In this document: positions 16,346-25,163 of the stretch, piece after piece
Layout of the letters: every line of letters starts with the position of its first letter
Numbering within the stretch: position 1 is the stretch's first letter
DNA from: Woeseiaceae bacterium
GTDB taxonomy: Bacteria; Pseudomonadota; Gammaproteobacteria; Steroidobacterales; Woeseiaceae
DNA: 53,189 nt
NCBI GenBank assembly: GCA_030065915.1
Contig: JASJCQ010000022.1
Coordinates: 1-53,189 of the forward strand
Direction of reading: 5' to 3'
Notes under the pieces: generated by a model
What the model was told of the DNA's origin: nothing
The model's input: only the letters and a program-made list of their open reading frames with translations
Database searches by the model: none
Position numbers and translations under genes: made by a program

Positions 16346-17325
16346 CCTCGGAGGACAACACTCCGGCGCTTGAGGTCTCGGACCTGAGCATCGGGTTCGA
16401 GAGCGAAGACGGCATCGTGCGCGTCGTCGAGGACGTCAACTTCTCGCTGCAGCGCGGCAAGACGCTGTCGCTGGTCGGCGAAAGTGGTTGCGGCAAGTCG
16501 CTGACAGCCTTCGCGATTTTGCAGCTCCTCCCTCCCTTCGGCAAAATCCTGTCGGGCTCGGTGAAGCTGCACGGACGCGAGCTGGTTGGTCTAGACGACC
16601 AGAAGATGCAGGAGGTGCGCGGCGGCGACATCTCGATGATCTTCCAGGAGCCCATGAGCGCGCTGAACCCGGTCTTCAAGATCGGCAAGCAGATTGCAGA
16701 AGCCCTGATCCTGCATCGCGACATGGAGAAAGCGGAGGCGCTGGAGCAGGCAATCGCCTTGCTCGAAGCCGTCGGCATTCCTGATCCGGCATCGCGCGCG
16801 GACAGTTACCCGCACCAGTTGTCAGGCGGTATGCGCCAGCGTGTCATGATTGCTATGGCGCTGGCCTGCGAGCCGGAGGTGCTGATTGCCGATGAGCCTA
16901 CGACCGCGCTCGACGTCACGATCCAGGCGCAGATCCTCGATCTCGTGCACGATCTGCAGGAGAAGTTTCACACCTCGATCCTGTTCATCAGCCACGACTT
17001 CGGTGTCGTGTCCCGCATGGCCGATGAGATCGCCGTTATGTATGCCGGCAGGATCATCGAGCACGGCACCTCATCCGATGTACTGCTGGAAGCGCAACAT
17101 CCGTATACCCAAGCGCTACTCGAAACCACACCCCGGATGGATCGAAGCCTTGCGCGGCTCCCGGCAATTTCCGGCCGGGTTCCGTCGCCGATGAACCGGC
17201 CAACGGGGTGTTGCTTCCGCCCGCGCTGCGACAAGGCCATGGAGATTTGTAAGACCGAGCGGCCGGGCGACACACGCCTGAGCCCGGAGCACTTTGCAGC
17301 CTGTCACGAGGTCGCCCGTGCCTGA
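16342..17325 (+). CDS. Peptide ABC transporter ATP-binding protein (DppD/OppD-like)
   Basis: A 327-residue ATPase that overlaps the upstream stop by 4 nt (GTGA). Walker A is GESGCGKS, the signature is LSGGMRQR and Walker B is [12 protein letters not shown]. The C-terminal [14 protein letters not shown] is the oligopeptide-transporter C-terminal extension with its conserved cysteines, which in homologues can bind an iron-sulfur cluster. It couples ATP hydrolysis to peptide uptake together with the next ATPase and two permeases. Confidence 0.9.
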   Translation: MTSEDNTPALEVSDLSIGFESEDGIVRVVEDVNFSLQRGKTLSLVGESGCGKSLTAFAILQLLPPFGKILSGSVKLHGRELVGLDDQKMQEVRGGDISMIFQEPMSALNPVFKIGKQIAEALILHRDMEKAEALEQAIALLEAVGIPDPASRADSYPHQLSGGMRQRVMIAMALACEPEVLIADEPTTALDVTIQAQILDLVHDLQEKFHTSILFISHDFGVVSRMADEIAVMYAGRIIEHGTSSDVLLEAQHPYTQALLETTPRMDRSLARLPAISGRVPSPMNRPTGCCFRPRCDKAMEICKTERPGDTRLSPEHFAACHEVARA

Positions 17326-18331
17326 TCTCGACTACGTCGTCAGCACGCGGAACCTGTCGAAGCGCTTCGACACCCGTATCGCGACGGAGAAAGGCTGGGA
17401 AAAGCGCACCGTTGCCGCCGTCTCAGACGTTTCGCTGGACATCGCTCCGGGCGAGACGCTCGGACTCGTCGGCGAGAGCGGCTGTGGCAAGACCACGCTG
17501 GGCCGCATGCTCTCGCTGTTCTATGAGCCCAGTGACGGAAGCATTACGCTCAAGGGTGTCGACGTTGGCAAACTCAAGCCGCGCGAGATCAAGCCGATGC
17601 GGCAGCAGGTTCAAATGATCTTCCAGGACCCGATGTCCTCACTGAATCCGCGACACACGATCGAGAGCATTCTGACGGAGCCGATGAAGATCTTCTCCCG
17701 CGACCCGGCCAGCGTTCGTCGCAAGAAGGCCGGCGACCTGCTGGAATCGGTCGGCCTGCCCGCGAACAGTCTCTCCAAGTATCCGCATGAATTCAGCGGC
17801 GGACAGCGCCAGCGCATCACCATTGCTCGCGCGCTGGTACTAAACCCCGGTTTCATCGTTGCCGACGAACCGGTATCCGCCCTCGACGTGTCCGTTCAGA
17901 GCCAGATTCTGAACCTGTTGCAGGACATCAAACAGGAATTTCACCTGACCTACCTGTTCATCAGCCACGATCTTGCCGTTGTCCACCACCTGGCGGATCG
18001 GGTTGCCGTCATGTACCTCGGCCGTATCGTTGAGATCGCCGATCGGGACGCGCTGTTCACTGACGCCCGACATCCCTACACGCAATCCTTGTTGAGTTCC
18101 GTACCGACGATCGTGCCGAACAAGAGCAAGATCGGCCGCGTGCTGCAGGGCGACCCGCCAAGCCCCATCAGTCCCCCGGCCGGCTGCCCGTTCCATCCGC
18201 GCTGCCCGCATGCCGTCGATGCGTGCCGGGAGAAGGTACCAACACTGGAAACGGTCGACGCAAAGTACAGGCATGAGGCAGCGTGCCACCGCAAAGACGA
18301 GATAAAGCGCCTGTCGGGGGATTCGACGTGA
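17318..18331 (+). CDS. Peptide ABC transporter ATP-binding protein (DppF/OppF-like)
   Basis: A 337-residue ATPase. I chose the GTG at 17318, which has GAGG 7 nt upstream and overlaps the previous gene by 8 nt; a TTG at 17294 is in frame but not supported. It has Walker A GESGCGKT, signature FSGGQRQR, Walker B FIVADEPVSALD and the cysteine-bearing extension GCPFHPRCPHAVDAC. It pairs with the DppD-like subunit to form the asymmetric ATPase of peptide importers. Confidence 0.9.
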   Translation: MPDLDYVVSTRNLSKRFDTRIATEKGWEKRTVAAVSDVSLDIAPGETLGLVGESGCGKTTLGRMLSLFYEPSDGSITLKGVDVGKLKPREIKPMRQQVQMIFQDPMSSLNPRHTIESILTEPMKIFSRDPASVRRKKAGDLLESVGLPANSLSKYPHEFSGGQRQRITIARALVLNPGFIVADEPVSALDVSVQSQILNLLQDIKQEFHLTYLFISHDLAVVHHLADRVAVMYLGRIVEIADRDALFTDARHPYTQSLLSSVPTIVPNKSKIGRVLQGDPPSPISPPAGCPFHPRCPHAVDACREKVPTLETVDAKYRHEAACHRKDEIKRLSGDST

Positions 18332-19290
18332 GACGTTTTCTGTTGTCGCGATTGCTGCAGTCACTCGTCGTCCTCGTCATCATGTCCTTCGTGATCTACG
18401 CGCTGATAGGATTGATGCCAGGCGATCCCATCGACCTGATGATCAGCGCCAACCCGAACATGACGGCCGCGGACGCAGCTGCACTGCGTGCGATTTACGG
18501 ACTCGACCTGCCCATCTATGAACGTTACTGGAACTGGCTGACGGCCGCACTGCAGGGCGACCTCGGCTACTCACGCCTGTTCGGACAGCCAGTCCTCGAT
18601 GTGCTGCTGCCAGCGCTCGGTAATACGGTGATACTGATGGGAACCGCCTTCACGCTCGCCGTGATGGTCGCGATCCCGATTGGTACGCTGGCAGCGTCTA
18701 AGCCGCGCTCGGCAGTGGACTACGGCATCAACCTCTTCGCTTTCGCCGGAATCTCGATACCGTCTTTCTGGCTCGCTCTGATGCTGATCATTATCTTCTC
18801 GGTGTCTCTCGGGTGGTTACCGGCCGGCGGCATTGCCAGTGCGAATGCCGGTTTCGTGGAATACATCAGCTACATGGTGTTGCCGGTACTGACAATCGCG
18901 ACACTGAGCATTGGCAGCTATACCCGCTACACGCGCTCGTCGATGCTCGAGACGCTGCGTCACGACTACATTCGGACAGCGCGTGCGAAAGGTGCGAGCC
19001 GCCGACGAGTGGTCTGGAAACACGCGCTGCGCAATGCCCTGATACCGGTCGTGACGATCCTCGCGCTGGACTTCGGTTTCCTGTTTTCCGGTGCGCTCGT
19101 CACCGAGACGATCTTCTCCTGGCCCGGCATGGGCAAGCTGATTTTCGACGCGGTCATGGGCAACGATTTCAACCTGGCGCTGGTCGCACTGCTGTTTGCG
19201 ACGGCGCTGGTCCTGACGGCAAACCTGCTGGCTGACCTCTGCTACGCGTGGCTCGATCCCAGGATTGTCATTGGTGGTGGCAAGGTATGA
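18328..19290 (+). CDS. Peptide ABC transporter permease (DppB/OppB-like)
   Basis: A 320-residue permease with six membrane spans; the start GTG overlaps the upstream TGA by 4 nt. The family landmarks are an N-terminal RRFLLSRLLQSLVV, the large periplasmic loop with GDPIDLM and YGLDLPIYERYWNW, and the coupling motif RTARAKGASRRRVVWKHALRNALIP. The EAA-like loop contacts the ATPase subunits. It works with the DppC-like permease. Confidence 0.9.
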   Translation: MRRFLLSRLLQSLVVLVIMSFVIYALIGLMPGDPIDLMISANPNMTAADAAALRAIYGLDLPIYERYWNWLTAALQGDLGYSRLFGQPVLDVLLPALGNTVILMGTAFTLAVMVAIPIGTLAASKPRSAVDYGINLFAFAGISIPSFWLALMLIIIFSVSLGWLPAGGIASANAGFVEYISYMVLPVLTIATLSIGSYTRYTRSSMLETLRHDYIRTARAKGASRRRVVWKHALRNALIPVVTILALDFGFLFSGALVTETIFSWPGMGKLIFDAVMGNDFNLALVALLFATALVLTANLLADLCYAWLDPRIVIGGGKV

Positions 19291-20186
19291 CCAGCAACTC
19301 GCCGCTTTCGCTCGCCGCCCGCCGTTTTCGACGACACAAACTGGCGATATTCAGCGCGGGGCTCCTGCTCTTGATGATCGTGCTGGTCATGGCCGCACCG
19401 TTGTTCGAAGCCCTCCTCGGCGTCGGCGCCAACGATGTCAACCTGATGAGCCGGCTGCTGCCGCCCTCCCTCGCGCATCCGCTCGGCACCGATGAACTCG
19501 GACGCGACGTCTTCCTGCGATTGCTCTACGGCGGCCGGATATCGCTGTTCACGGGTTTGACGGCTGCCGTGTTCGCCGCATCGATCGGTACGGTCGTCGG
19601 CCTTTTTGCCGGCTTCCTCGGCGGGCGCGTTGATGCGGCATTGATGCGACTGACCGATAGCGTGATCGCCCTGCCGCTGCTGCCGTTGTTGATCGTTCTA
19701 GTTGCCATCGACCTGAACAAGCTCGGCTTGCCGCAATCGATCGTTGAATCCGAGGACGTCAGCTTCTATCGCATCGTCTTTATCGTCGCGATCACCGGCT
19801 GGACGACCGTTGCCCGTCTCGTGCGGGGAGCTACCTTGAGTTTGAAAGAACAGGAATTCGTCATGGCGGCCCGCGGTGTCGGCGCCGGCAACATGCGCAT
19901 CATGTTCCGGCATATCCTGCCGAACCTGCTGTCGGTCATTATCGTTGCCGTCACGCTGTCGATCGGCACCGTCATCCTGCTGGAGTCGGTACTCTCGTTC
20001 CTCGGCCTCGGGATTCAGCCGCCAATGGCGAGCTGGGGCAACATGCTCACCAACGCACAACAGTTGATCTGGGAAGCGCCGATGCTGGCCGTATACCCGG
20101 GTCTGCTGATATTCGTCACCGTAATCTCGTTTAATTTCCTCGGTGACGGACTGCAGGACGCGCTCGATCCGAAAGCCGAGTACTGA
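19287..20186 (+). CDS. Peptide ABC transporter permease (DppC/OppC-like)
   Basis: A 299-residue permease; its ATG overlaps the previous stop (ATGA). It shows the N-terminal ARRFRRHKLAIFSAG, the HPLGTDELGRDVFLRLLYGGR signature of OppC/DppC proteins and the coupling loop ARGVGAGNMRIMFRHILPN. About six membrane helices are visible. It completes a permease pair in an operon with overlapping cistrons. Confidence 0.9.
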   Translation: MTSNSPLSLAARRFRRHKLAIFSAGLLLLMIVLVMAAPLFEALLGVGANDVNLMSRLLPPSLAHPLGTDELGRDVFLRLLYGGRISLFTGLTAAVFAASIGTVVGLFAGFLGGRVDAALMRLTDSVIALPLLPLLIVLVAIDLNKLGLPQSIVESEDVSFYRIVFIVAITGWTTVARLVRGATLSLKEQEFVMAARGVGAGNMRIMFRHILPNLLSVIIVAVTLSIGTVILLESVLSFLGLGIQPPMASWGNMLTNAQQLIWEAPMLAVYPGLLIFVTVISFNFLGDGLQDALDPKAEY

Positions 20187-20247
20187 TCCAATCTCGCCAA
20201 GCACCGCGCACCAACGACTCCCCTCTCAATTGGAATGAACCGGGCCT

Positions 20248-21957
20248 ATGAACACTGACTTCAGAAACCACTATCTCGACTACGCAGAGTTGACCGCAAC
20301 GCTCAAAGGCTGGGCCAAAGCCTACCCGGACTTCGCTCGCCTCGAGTCCATCGGCCGGACCGAAGAAGGTCGTGATATTCACCTGTTGACGATCGGGCCG
20401 GAGCCGGACCGCATACGGCCGGCCGTCTGGCTCGACGGCAACATGCACGCGGCGGAACTCTGCGGGTCAAGTGTTGCGCTCGCGATCGCAGAGGACATGC
20501 TCAGGCTGCACGCAGAGGGCGAGGCGCCCAATGACTTGCCCGCTGTCGTCTGCGATGTACTTCGCGACGTGCTGTTCTACGTCGTGCCGCGCATTTCACC
20601 GGACGGTGCCGAACACGTGCTGAAACAGGGGCGTGTCGTCCGCTCGAACGTCCGGGACGATCGGCTCGATGAGAGCCGGAGTTTCTGGCGCAAGCAGGAC
20701 ATGGACGGCGACGGACTGGCGCTGGCGATGCGCGTCGTCGATGACACGGGCGAGTGTGTCCCGGCACCCGGCTTCCCAAACATGATGCTGCCACGCGGCA
20801 TCGACGACGAGGGGCCCTTCTACAAGATCTATCCTGAAGGCGTTATCGAAAACTTCGACGGCAAGACAATTCCGTCACCGTCCTTCTTTTCCGATGCGCC
20901 GGTCGACCTTAACCGGAACTTTCCCTGGGGCTGGGCACCCGAGCACGAGCAGGTCGGCGCCGGCGACTACCCGGGCAGCGAGCCCGAGTCGCGTGCCGTC
21001 ATCGAGTTCACGTCCAGGCACCCGAACATTTTTGCCTGGCTGAACCTGCATACCTTCGGCGGCGTCGGCATTCGGCCGCTGAGCGACAAACCCGACAGCA
21101 AGATGGACCAGGAAGATCTGTCCATCTTCAGACAGGTCGGCGACTGGCTCGAACAGTTCACCAGCTATCCGATGGTATCGGGCTTCGAGGAATTCACTTA
21201 CGAGCCGGAAACGCCGATCCGCGGCGACCTGACCGACTATGCCTACCACCAGCGCGGTGCGATCGCCTGGGTTGTCGAGCTCTGGGACCTGTTTGCCCAG
21301 ATGGGACTCGAGAGAAAGAAACCTTTCGTCAAGAGCTACACGGACCTCAGTCGCGACAACATGCTCGCCCTGGCCGAATGGGATCGGGACAACAACAGCG
21401 GACGAACCGTCTCCGACTGGCGGGAATTCGAGCATCCCCAGCTCGGCAAAGTCGAGATAGGCGGCGTCGATCCGCGTGTCGGCATGTGGAACCCGCCGTA
21501 TGAAATGCTATCGACGATCTGCGAGCAACACAGCGCCGCGTTTCTGCGCGTTGCCGGGATGGCGCCGCGTGTGCGCTTTGGCGACGTCACCAAGACGCCG
21601 CTCGGTGGCGGCATGACGCGTATCGACCTGACCGTCGAGAACACAGGTTACCTCCCAACCTATGTCCTGAATTCTGCACGCAAACTGACCTGGAACGAGG
21701 ATCTGTACCTGGACCTGGAGCTTGATGGCGTCGAACTCGCGGAAGGGGCTCAACGTCGTCCATTAGGTCACTTGGACGGGTGGGGACGGGGTGCCGGCAC
21801 GGGCGCTGGCGTACTCTACTTCCCGTATGGTCGAGGCAATACGGGCACTGCGAAGGCGTCTATCGTTGTCAGTGGCAGCGGTAGCGTTACGGCCAAGGTT
21901 CGGGCTTGCCGGATTGGGGAGATTAGCCAGGAGGTCGTTGTGGAGGCGGAAGTCTGA
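20248..21957 (+). CDS. M14-family zinc carboxypeptidase
   Basis: This 569-residue metallopeptidase has the M14 zinc ligands HAAE in GNMHAAELCGSS (about residues 70-73) and a later His in the AWLNLHTFGG region, plus the typical substrate-binding DLNRNFPWGW. The N-terminal 400 residues form the catalytic domain; the rest looks like a beta-rich accessory domain. No signal peptide is seen, so it should act in the cytoplasm. It follows the peptide transporter by 61 bp on the same strand and very likely digests imported peptides. The last codons and TGA run into sequence that matches half-site II of the cassette boundary element. Confidence 0.88.
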   Translation: MNTDFRNHYLDYAELTATLKGWAKAYPDFARLESIGRTEEGRDIHLLTIGPEPDRIRPAVWLDGNMHAAELCGSSVALAIAEDMLRLHAEGEAPNDLPAVVCDVLRDVLFYVVPRISPDGAEHVLKQGRVVRSNVRDDRLDESRSFWRKQDMDGDGLALAMRVVDDTGECVPAPGFPNMMLPRGIDDEGPFYKIYPEGVIENFDGKTIPSPSFFSDAPVDLNRNFPWGWAPEHEQVGAGDYPGSEPESRAVIEFTSRHPNIFAWLNLHTFGGVGIRPLSDKPDSKMDQEDLSIFRQVGDWLEQFTSYPMVSGFEEFTYEPETPIRGDLTDYAYHQRGAIAWVVELWDLFAQMGLERKKPFVKSYTDLSRDNMLALAEWDRDNNSGRTVSDWREFEHPQLGKVEIGGVDPRVGMWNPPYEMLSTICEQHSAAFLRVAGMAPRVRFGDVTKTPLGGGMTRIDLTVENTGYLPTYVLNSARKLTWNEDLYLDLELDGVELAEGAQRRPLGHLDGWGRGAGTGAGVLYFPYGRGNTGTAKASIVVSGSGSVTAKVRACRIGEISQEVVVEAEV

Positions 21958-21980
21958 CCCCACCAGACACGAACGAGTAA
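21952..21980 (+). repeat. Boundary element copy 0 (half-site II only)
   Basis: The end of the carboxypeptidase gene runs into TCTGACCCCACCAGACACG, which aligns with half-site II at 25755-25777. The stop TGA of the carboxypeptidase lies inside this match. This marks the left edge of the array. Half-site I is absent, as expected at an end. Confidence 0.45.
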
Positions 21981-21987
21981 ACCTGAA

Positions 21988-22602
21988 GTGCACGTTGTTA
22001 TTGTTCTGATCGTCACCCTTTTGGCGCTGCGATTGCTGTATCGAACCGTACTGGATTTCCCCCCCTACCCCGGTTCTTCGCCTCTGCAGGGAACGGACGT
22101 AGAAGGCCTGATGGACGAGGATCGCTTCTGGGGTCTTATCCACGAATCACGTCGCAGGAGCCGTGGTAACTACGAGGATCAGATAGAGGAACTGACCGAG
22201 TTACTCGAAGGTGAGCGACTCCAGGATATCGTTGCTTTCCAGCGTGCGTTCATCGCCCTTCTCAACCGTGCCAATCACTTCCGGTATTGGGAATCTGCCT
22301 ACGCGCTGAACTGGGGCTGCTCAGACGATCTCTTCCACTATTTCTGCACGTGGTGGATTGGCCAGGGCAAGAACAAATTCTACTGGTCGATTCGATTCCC
22401 GAGCCTGCTGTTTTTCTTTGCCGCTCGCGACTCTGCCGAGCCTTATGAAGGCCTGGAGTACGTTGCGGGCGAGGTTTACGAACGGTTGACGAGGAGAGAG
22501 ATACCGCTTGAGGATGTCGAGTACACCGACACCGGCGGGCGTATTTTCAACGAGAATCTTGCGATCCTAAAGCACCCGGGGCTTGCTTTTTTTGCTTGGT
22601 GA
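21988..22602 (+). CDS. DUF4240 domain protein with N-terminal membrane segment (cassette 1)
   Basis: The 204-residue product starts at GTG 21988 with a hydrophobic run (VIVLIVTLLALRLLY), probably a membrane anchor. It is followed by a DUF4240-like domain: MDEDRFWGLIHESRR, then LQDIVAFQRAFIALLNRANHFRYWESAYAL, then GCSDDLFHYFCTWWIGQGK. DUF4240 is a family of unknown function, often found beside other small genes in variable regions. The ending (HPGLAFFAW) is less typical. The first unit of the array; a poly-T stretch and GATCCG...CGGATC hairpin follow its stop. Confidence 0.65.
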   Translation: MHVVIVLIVTLLALRLLYRTVLDFPPYPGSSPLQGTDVEGLMDEDRFWGLIHESRRRSRGNYEDQIEELTELLEGERLQDIVAFQRAFIALLNRANHFRYWESAYALNWGCSDDLFHYFCTWWIGQGKNKFYWSIRFPSLLFFFAARDSAEPYEGLEYVAGEVYERLTRREIPLEDVEYTDTGGRIFNENLAILKHPGLAFFAW

Positions 22603-22649
22603 TCCGGCCGTCGTTGGTGGTCGGCCTTTGGTCGGATCAGGGGCCCAGC

Positions 22650-22695
22650 CATTTTGGGTAAACTCACGGCTTCTCCCGGAAGCGTACGCTCGAAC
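22650..22695 (+). repeat. Boundary element copy 1 (degenerate half-site II)
   Basis: TTTTGGGTAAACTCACGGCTT aligns with the spacer and half-site II start at 25736-25756. The inner core is diverged (TCTCCCGGAAGCG for TCTGACCCCAAGC). Half-site I is not recognisable upstream, where a GATCCGGCCG...CGGATC hairpin sits instead. Confidence 0.45.
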
Positions 22696-22741
22696 CACCA
22701 CATCATGTTTATGACGATCATCAGAAAACAGGAGAACGACC

Positions 22742-23161
22742 TTGGGTGATGCTGTCTGGCTCTTCCTCGGATTGCCGAAGTGGTTCTTCTGGAACTTACT
22801 GGACCCGGTCTCTGCCGGTCCGCTGTCGTTGATCCCTTTCGTCGGAATCGTGTGCCTGGTTGTCGGTACGACCCTTGGTGCACAGAAGCGCGCCAGGTTT
22901 CTCTGGCGATTCGGATTGCCGGTCCTGGCGAGCCAGGCGCTCGTTGCGGTTGCTGGCTACTTGCGTGGCGCACTGGACACTTTGCAATCCCAGATCGTCG
23001 CAGTGTGCTTCATGCTCGTTATCCTTGGCTGGTCCCTGTTCCTGGTATACAAGGCAAAGGGAGCGCGTATACCGGCATTGCTACTGGCAGCCTTTTCACT
23101 GTCCTACGCAGCCTATGCGTCTTTCGTGTCTGCGATGTCATTGACCGATAACTGGCTGTGA
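22742..23161 (+). CDS. Small integral membrane protein (cassette 2)
   Basis: A 139-residue protein with about four hydrophobic segments: PKWFFWNLLDPVSAGPL, LSLIPFVGIVCLVVGTTLG, VLASQALVAVAGYLRG and IVAVCFMLVILGWSLFLVY. It starts at TTG with CAGGAG about 8 nt upstream. I do not recognise the family, and its length and simple topology are typical of poorly characterised accessory membrane proteins. It lies alone between boundary elements. Confidence 0.6.
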   Translation: MGDAVWLFLGLPKWFFWNLLDPVSAGPLSLIPFVGIVCLVVGTTLGAQKRARFLWRFGLPVLASQALVAVAGYLRGALDTLQSQIVAVCFMLVILGWSLFLVYKAKGARIPALLLAAFSLSYAAYASFVSAMSLTDNWL

Positions 23162-23185
23162 GCTCGCGAGGCCACTGGGTGTAGT

Positions 23186-23250
23186 AGTCGGTCATCCGAT
23201 CTGTATCCGCTATAGTGCCGGCTTCTGACCCATAGAGCCCGTTCATGGTC
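23186..23250 (+). repeat. Boundary element copy 2
   Basis: GCTATAGTGCCGGCTTCTGA then CCCATAGAGCCCGTTCATG aligns well with the spacer end and half-site II. The upstream half-site I is eroded (around TCGGTCATCCGATC). Confidence 0.6.
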
Positions 23251-23311
23251 GATCAATTTTCTGGGCTGCGGTCTTTCAGTGTGTCCCCAATCACGATCAG
23301 GAGTCTTTCCG

Positions 23312-23695
23312 TTGGCGTCCATATTTGAGACTTTCACTATCCTGGCGGTCGAAGATGTCGACTCTTCCAGTGATTTCTACGTGCATAAAATGGGGTTCCA
23401 AGAGACCTTACGGACCGGCGGGTGGTCATTTCTGGAAAGAGGAAGCCTTAGGCTTCGCATTGGACACTGCCCCGGCATCATTCCGATGTCCGAGTGCCCG
23501 GATCACTCTCTGATCATCCAGGCAAACGTAGACGACGCCAACGCGCTATACAGTGAGTTCCTCGCAAACGGTGTCGACGTCTCCGAGCCTGATGACAAGC
23601 CCTGGGGCTTCAGGGAATTTGGTGTTGTCACCTTAGACGGTCACAGATTGATGTTCGTGCAGCGGCTCGAGGAAACTGTTCCGCAAGACGCCTGA
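23312..23695 (+). CDS. VOC-superfamily (glyoxalase/bleomycin resistance-like) protein (cassette 3)
   Basis: A 127-residue protein with two beta-alpha-beta-beta-beta modules: FTILAVEDVDSSSDFYVHKM near the start and SLIIQANVDDANALYSEFL in the middle, ending in FGVVTLDGHRLMFVQ. This is the vicinal-oxygen-chelate fold, found in glyoxalase I, ring-cleaving dioxygenases and antibiotic-binding proteins. The TTG at 23312 has AGGAG upstream; a longer frame starts at 23279. Metal ligands cannot be set with certainty. It is the first of two VOC genes in the array, not closely similar to each other. Confidence 0.7.
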   Translation: MASIFETFTILAVEDVDSSSDFYVHKMGFQETLRTGGWSFLERGSLRLRIGHCPGIIPMSECPDHSLIIQANVDDANALYSEFLANGVDVSEPDDKPWGFREFGVVTLDGHRLMFVQRLEETVPQDA

Positions 23696-23721
23696 CGACG
23701 CACTGTATCTCGTAACAGGAA

Positions 23722-23800
23722 CGAGCGCTTTCGACTGCGAACTGCCTCCCGGGCGCTTTGCTGTAGACTGGCGGCTTCTGACCCAAATCAGTCGTTGCTG
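23722..23800 (+). repeat. Boundary element copy 3
   Basis: Half-site I (GCGCTTTCGACTGCGAACTG) and half-site II (GCGGCTTCTGACCCAAATCA) are both visible, with 47 nt between the GCTT cores. The spacer ends TTTGCTGTAGACTG, matching the spacer of copies 4, 5 and 7. Confidence 0.7.
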
Positions 23801-23820
23801 TCCTCCGCTTCGGGAGAACT

Positions 23821-24195
23821 ATGTTCGATCACGTCAAGTTCGGTGTTCGAGACTTTGCGCTGAGTAAACTCTTCTACCAGAAGGCGCTCGAACCAATCGG
23901 AGTGACTGTCGCGACCGATTGGCCACCAGATGGTATTGAGCTGAGTCAACCGACAGGCAAGAGCTCTTTGTGCTTTTACCAAACGGACGAAGAGCCTGCG
24001 CACCTACACATTGCGTTCATAGCCGAGAGCCGGCAACAAGTCGACGCGTTCTACCATGCTGCTCTTGGCGCCGGCGGTCAGTGCAATGGACCACCTGGAC
24101 TGCGTCCTCAGTACAGTGGTCAGTACTACGCGGCGTTCGTTCTTGATCCCGACGGGCATAACATCGAAGCGGTTTGTCATGAACCTGAGGCCTGA
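23821..24195 (+). CDS. VOC-superfamily (glyoxalase-like) protein (cassette 4)
   Basis: A 124-residue VOC protein beginning MFDHVKFGVRDFALSKLFY and ending FVLDPDGHNIEAVCHEP. The two ends give the typical glyoxalase/dioxygenase-like metal sites (His near the start, Glu in the DPDGHNIE segment). GGGAG sits just upstream of the ATG. Members of this particular subgroup are annotated simply as VOC family proteins; the substrate is unknown. Cytoplasmic. Confidence 0.75.
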   Translation: MFDHVKFGVRDFALSKLFYQKALEPIGVTVATDWPPDGIELSQPTGKSSLCFYQTDEEPAHLHIAFIAESRQQVDAFYHAALGAGGQCNGPPGLRPQYSGQYYAAFVLDPDGHNIEAVCHEPEA

Positions 24196-24235
24196 CAAGT
24201 CAAGGCAGCTGTGGCTAAACACAAGCGCGAAAAAC

Positions 24236-24320
24236 TCCGACCTTCCGCTAGTGGCTACCAGCAGCCATACGGACCTTTTGAGGTAGGGTGTCTCTTACCG
24301 ACCCAAAGCTGCCGCCGGTC
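24236..24320 (+). repeat. Boundary element copy 4
   Basis: Half-site I reads TTCCGCTAGTGGCTACCAGC and half-site II reads CTTACCGACCCAAAGCTGCC. The spacer is CTTTTGAGGTAGGGTG. The spacing of the cores is about 47 nt, as in the other copies, despite substitutions. Confidence 0.65.
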
Positions 24321-24333
24321 TTGGTAGACTTGA

Positions 24334-24603
24334 ATGACAATGCGCAAATACATTGTTGAGCACGCCCGCGAGATTACTGGTCGTGGGACTGCCGTGGGTC
24401 TCGAGGGCGACCCGAGCATCTTGCTTCCGCTTAGTCAAAGAAATGTTGTCGTCATAACGCCGGAAGGCAAGCAAATTCAGACTACAGCGTCAGTCGAATC
24501 TGCCCGGAAGATGCCGCCCGGAGAGGTCCTTATACTCCTATTCGGCAATCATTCACCAGAAGATATTCCTCTCGGATCGACGATTAAGATACTCGACACG
24601 TGA
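24334..24603 (+). CDS. Small hypothetical protein (cassette 5)
   Basis: An 89-residue protein, MTMRKYIVEHAREITGRG at the start, then a sequence rich in beta-strand residues (NVVVITPEGKQIQTTASV, GEVLILLFG) and a final IPLGSTIKILDT. The shape suggests a small beta barrel, but I recognise no family. No signal or membrane segment. The TGA directly precedes half-site I of the next boundary element. Confidence 0.55.
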   Translation: MTMRKYIVEHAREITGRGTAVGLEGDPSILLPLSQRNVVVITPEGKQIQTTASVESARKMPPGEVLILLFGNHSPEDIPLGSTIKILDT

Positions 24604-24680
24604 GTCCGCTTTTGGCCGTAACCAGACGTCGAGGCTAATTGAGGTAGACTGTCGCTTCTGACCCGTTGCAGCCATTCGCA
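24603..24680 (+). repeat. Boundary element copy 5
   Basis: Half-site I (GTCCGCTTTTGGCCGTAACC) starts immediately after the TGA stop, and half-site II (TCGCTTCTGACCCGTTGCAG) follows with 46 nt between the GCTT cores. The spacer ends in TTGAGGTAGACTG. One of the two best-preserved copies. Confidence 0.75.
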
Positions 24681-24706
24681 AGCTGCAGAATCTGACACCA
24701 AGAAAG

Positions 24707-25087
24707 ATGACACACACGCCCCTATCCGAGCTTCGTAAGCAGATTCGCGCAGGCACGATTGACGCTGACGCGGCGTTGCGGCAAGTGGAGTCGCAACTTG
24801 AATCGGGCCACACCGTAGGTTTGTTGATTGCCCGAGGCGATTTCATTCAACTTGGCGACAGTGTCGGTTATGAGTTAGATGATGCGCGGAATAGCTATGC
24901 CAGAGCGCATGTGCTTGAGCCTGAGAATCCGGGGCCACTCATGGAACTTGGCCACTTCTTCTACTCGGTTATGGACGACGAATTGACAGCGCAAATGTAC
25001 TTTCGCCGCGCGCTGGAGCTTGGGGGTGGGGAAAAGTGCAAGCGCATGTTGCACGATATTGCTGCACGTGAGACGCATTTGGATTGA
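24707..25087 (+). CDS. Small TPR-like protein (cassette 6)
   Basis: A 126-residue, all-helical protein. Residues about 60-112 have the pattern of tetratricopeptide pairs: DARNSYARAHVLEPENPGPL then LGHFFYSVMDDELTAQMYF and RRALELGGGEKC. TPR domains bind other proteins. No signal peptide. The partner is not apparent and the neighbours are other cassettes, so no pathway can be given. Confidence 0.55.
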   Translation: MTHTPLSELRKQIRAGTIDADAALRQVESQLESGHTVGLLIARGDFIQLGDSVGYELDDARNSYARAHVLEPENPGPLMELGHFFYSVMDDELTAQMYFRRALELGGGEKCKRMLHDIAARETHLD

Positions 25088-25150
25088 CCGACCGGATCTG
25101 GCCGTAAGCTGACGCGGTTCAACCGACGAGAGAATAGATTCTGATACTTA
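25086..25150 (+). repeat. Boundary element copy 6 (degenerate)
   Basis: ACCGGATCTGGCCGTAAGCT just after the stop matches half-site I (CTGGCCGnAAGC core). Half-site II is largely eroded; TAGATTCTGATACT may be its remnant. Confidence 0.5.
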
Positions 25151-25163
25151 CTTTGCTTTGGCT

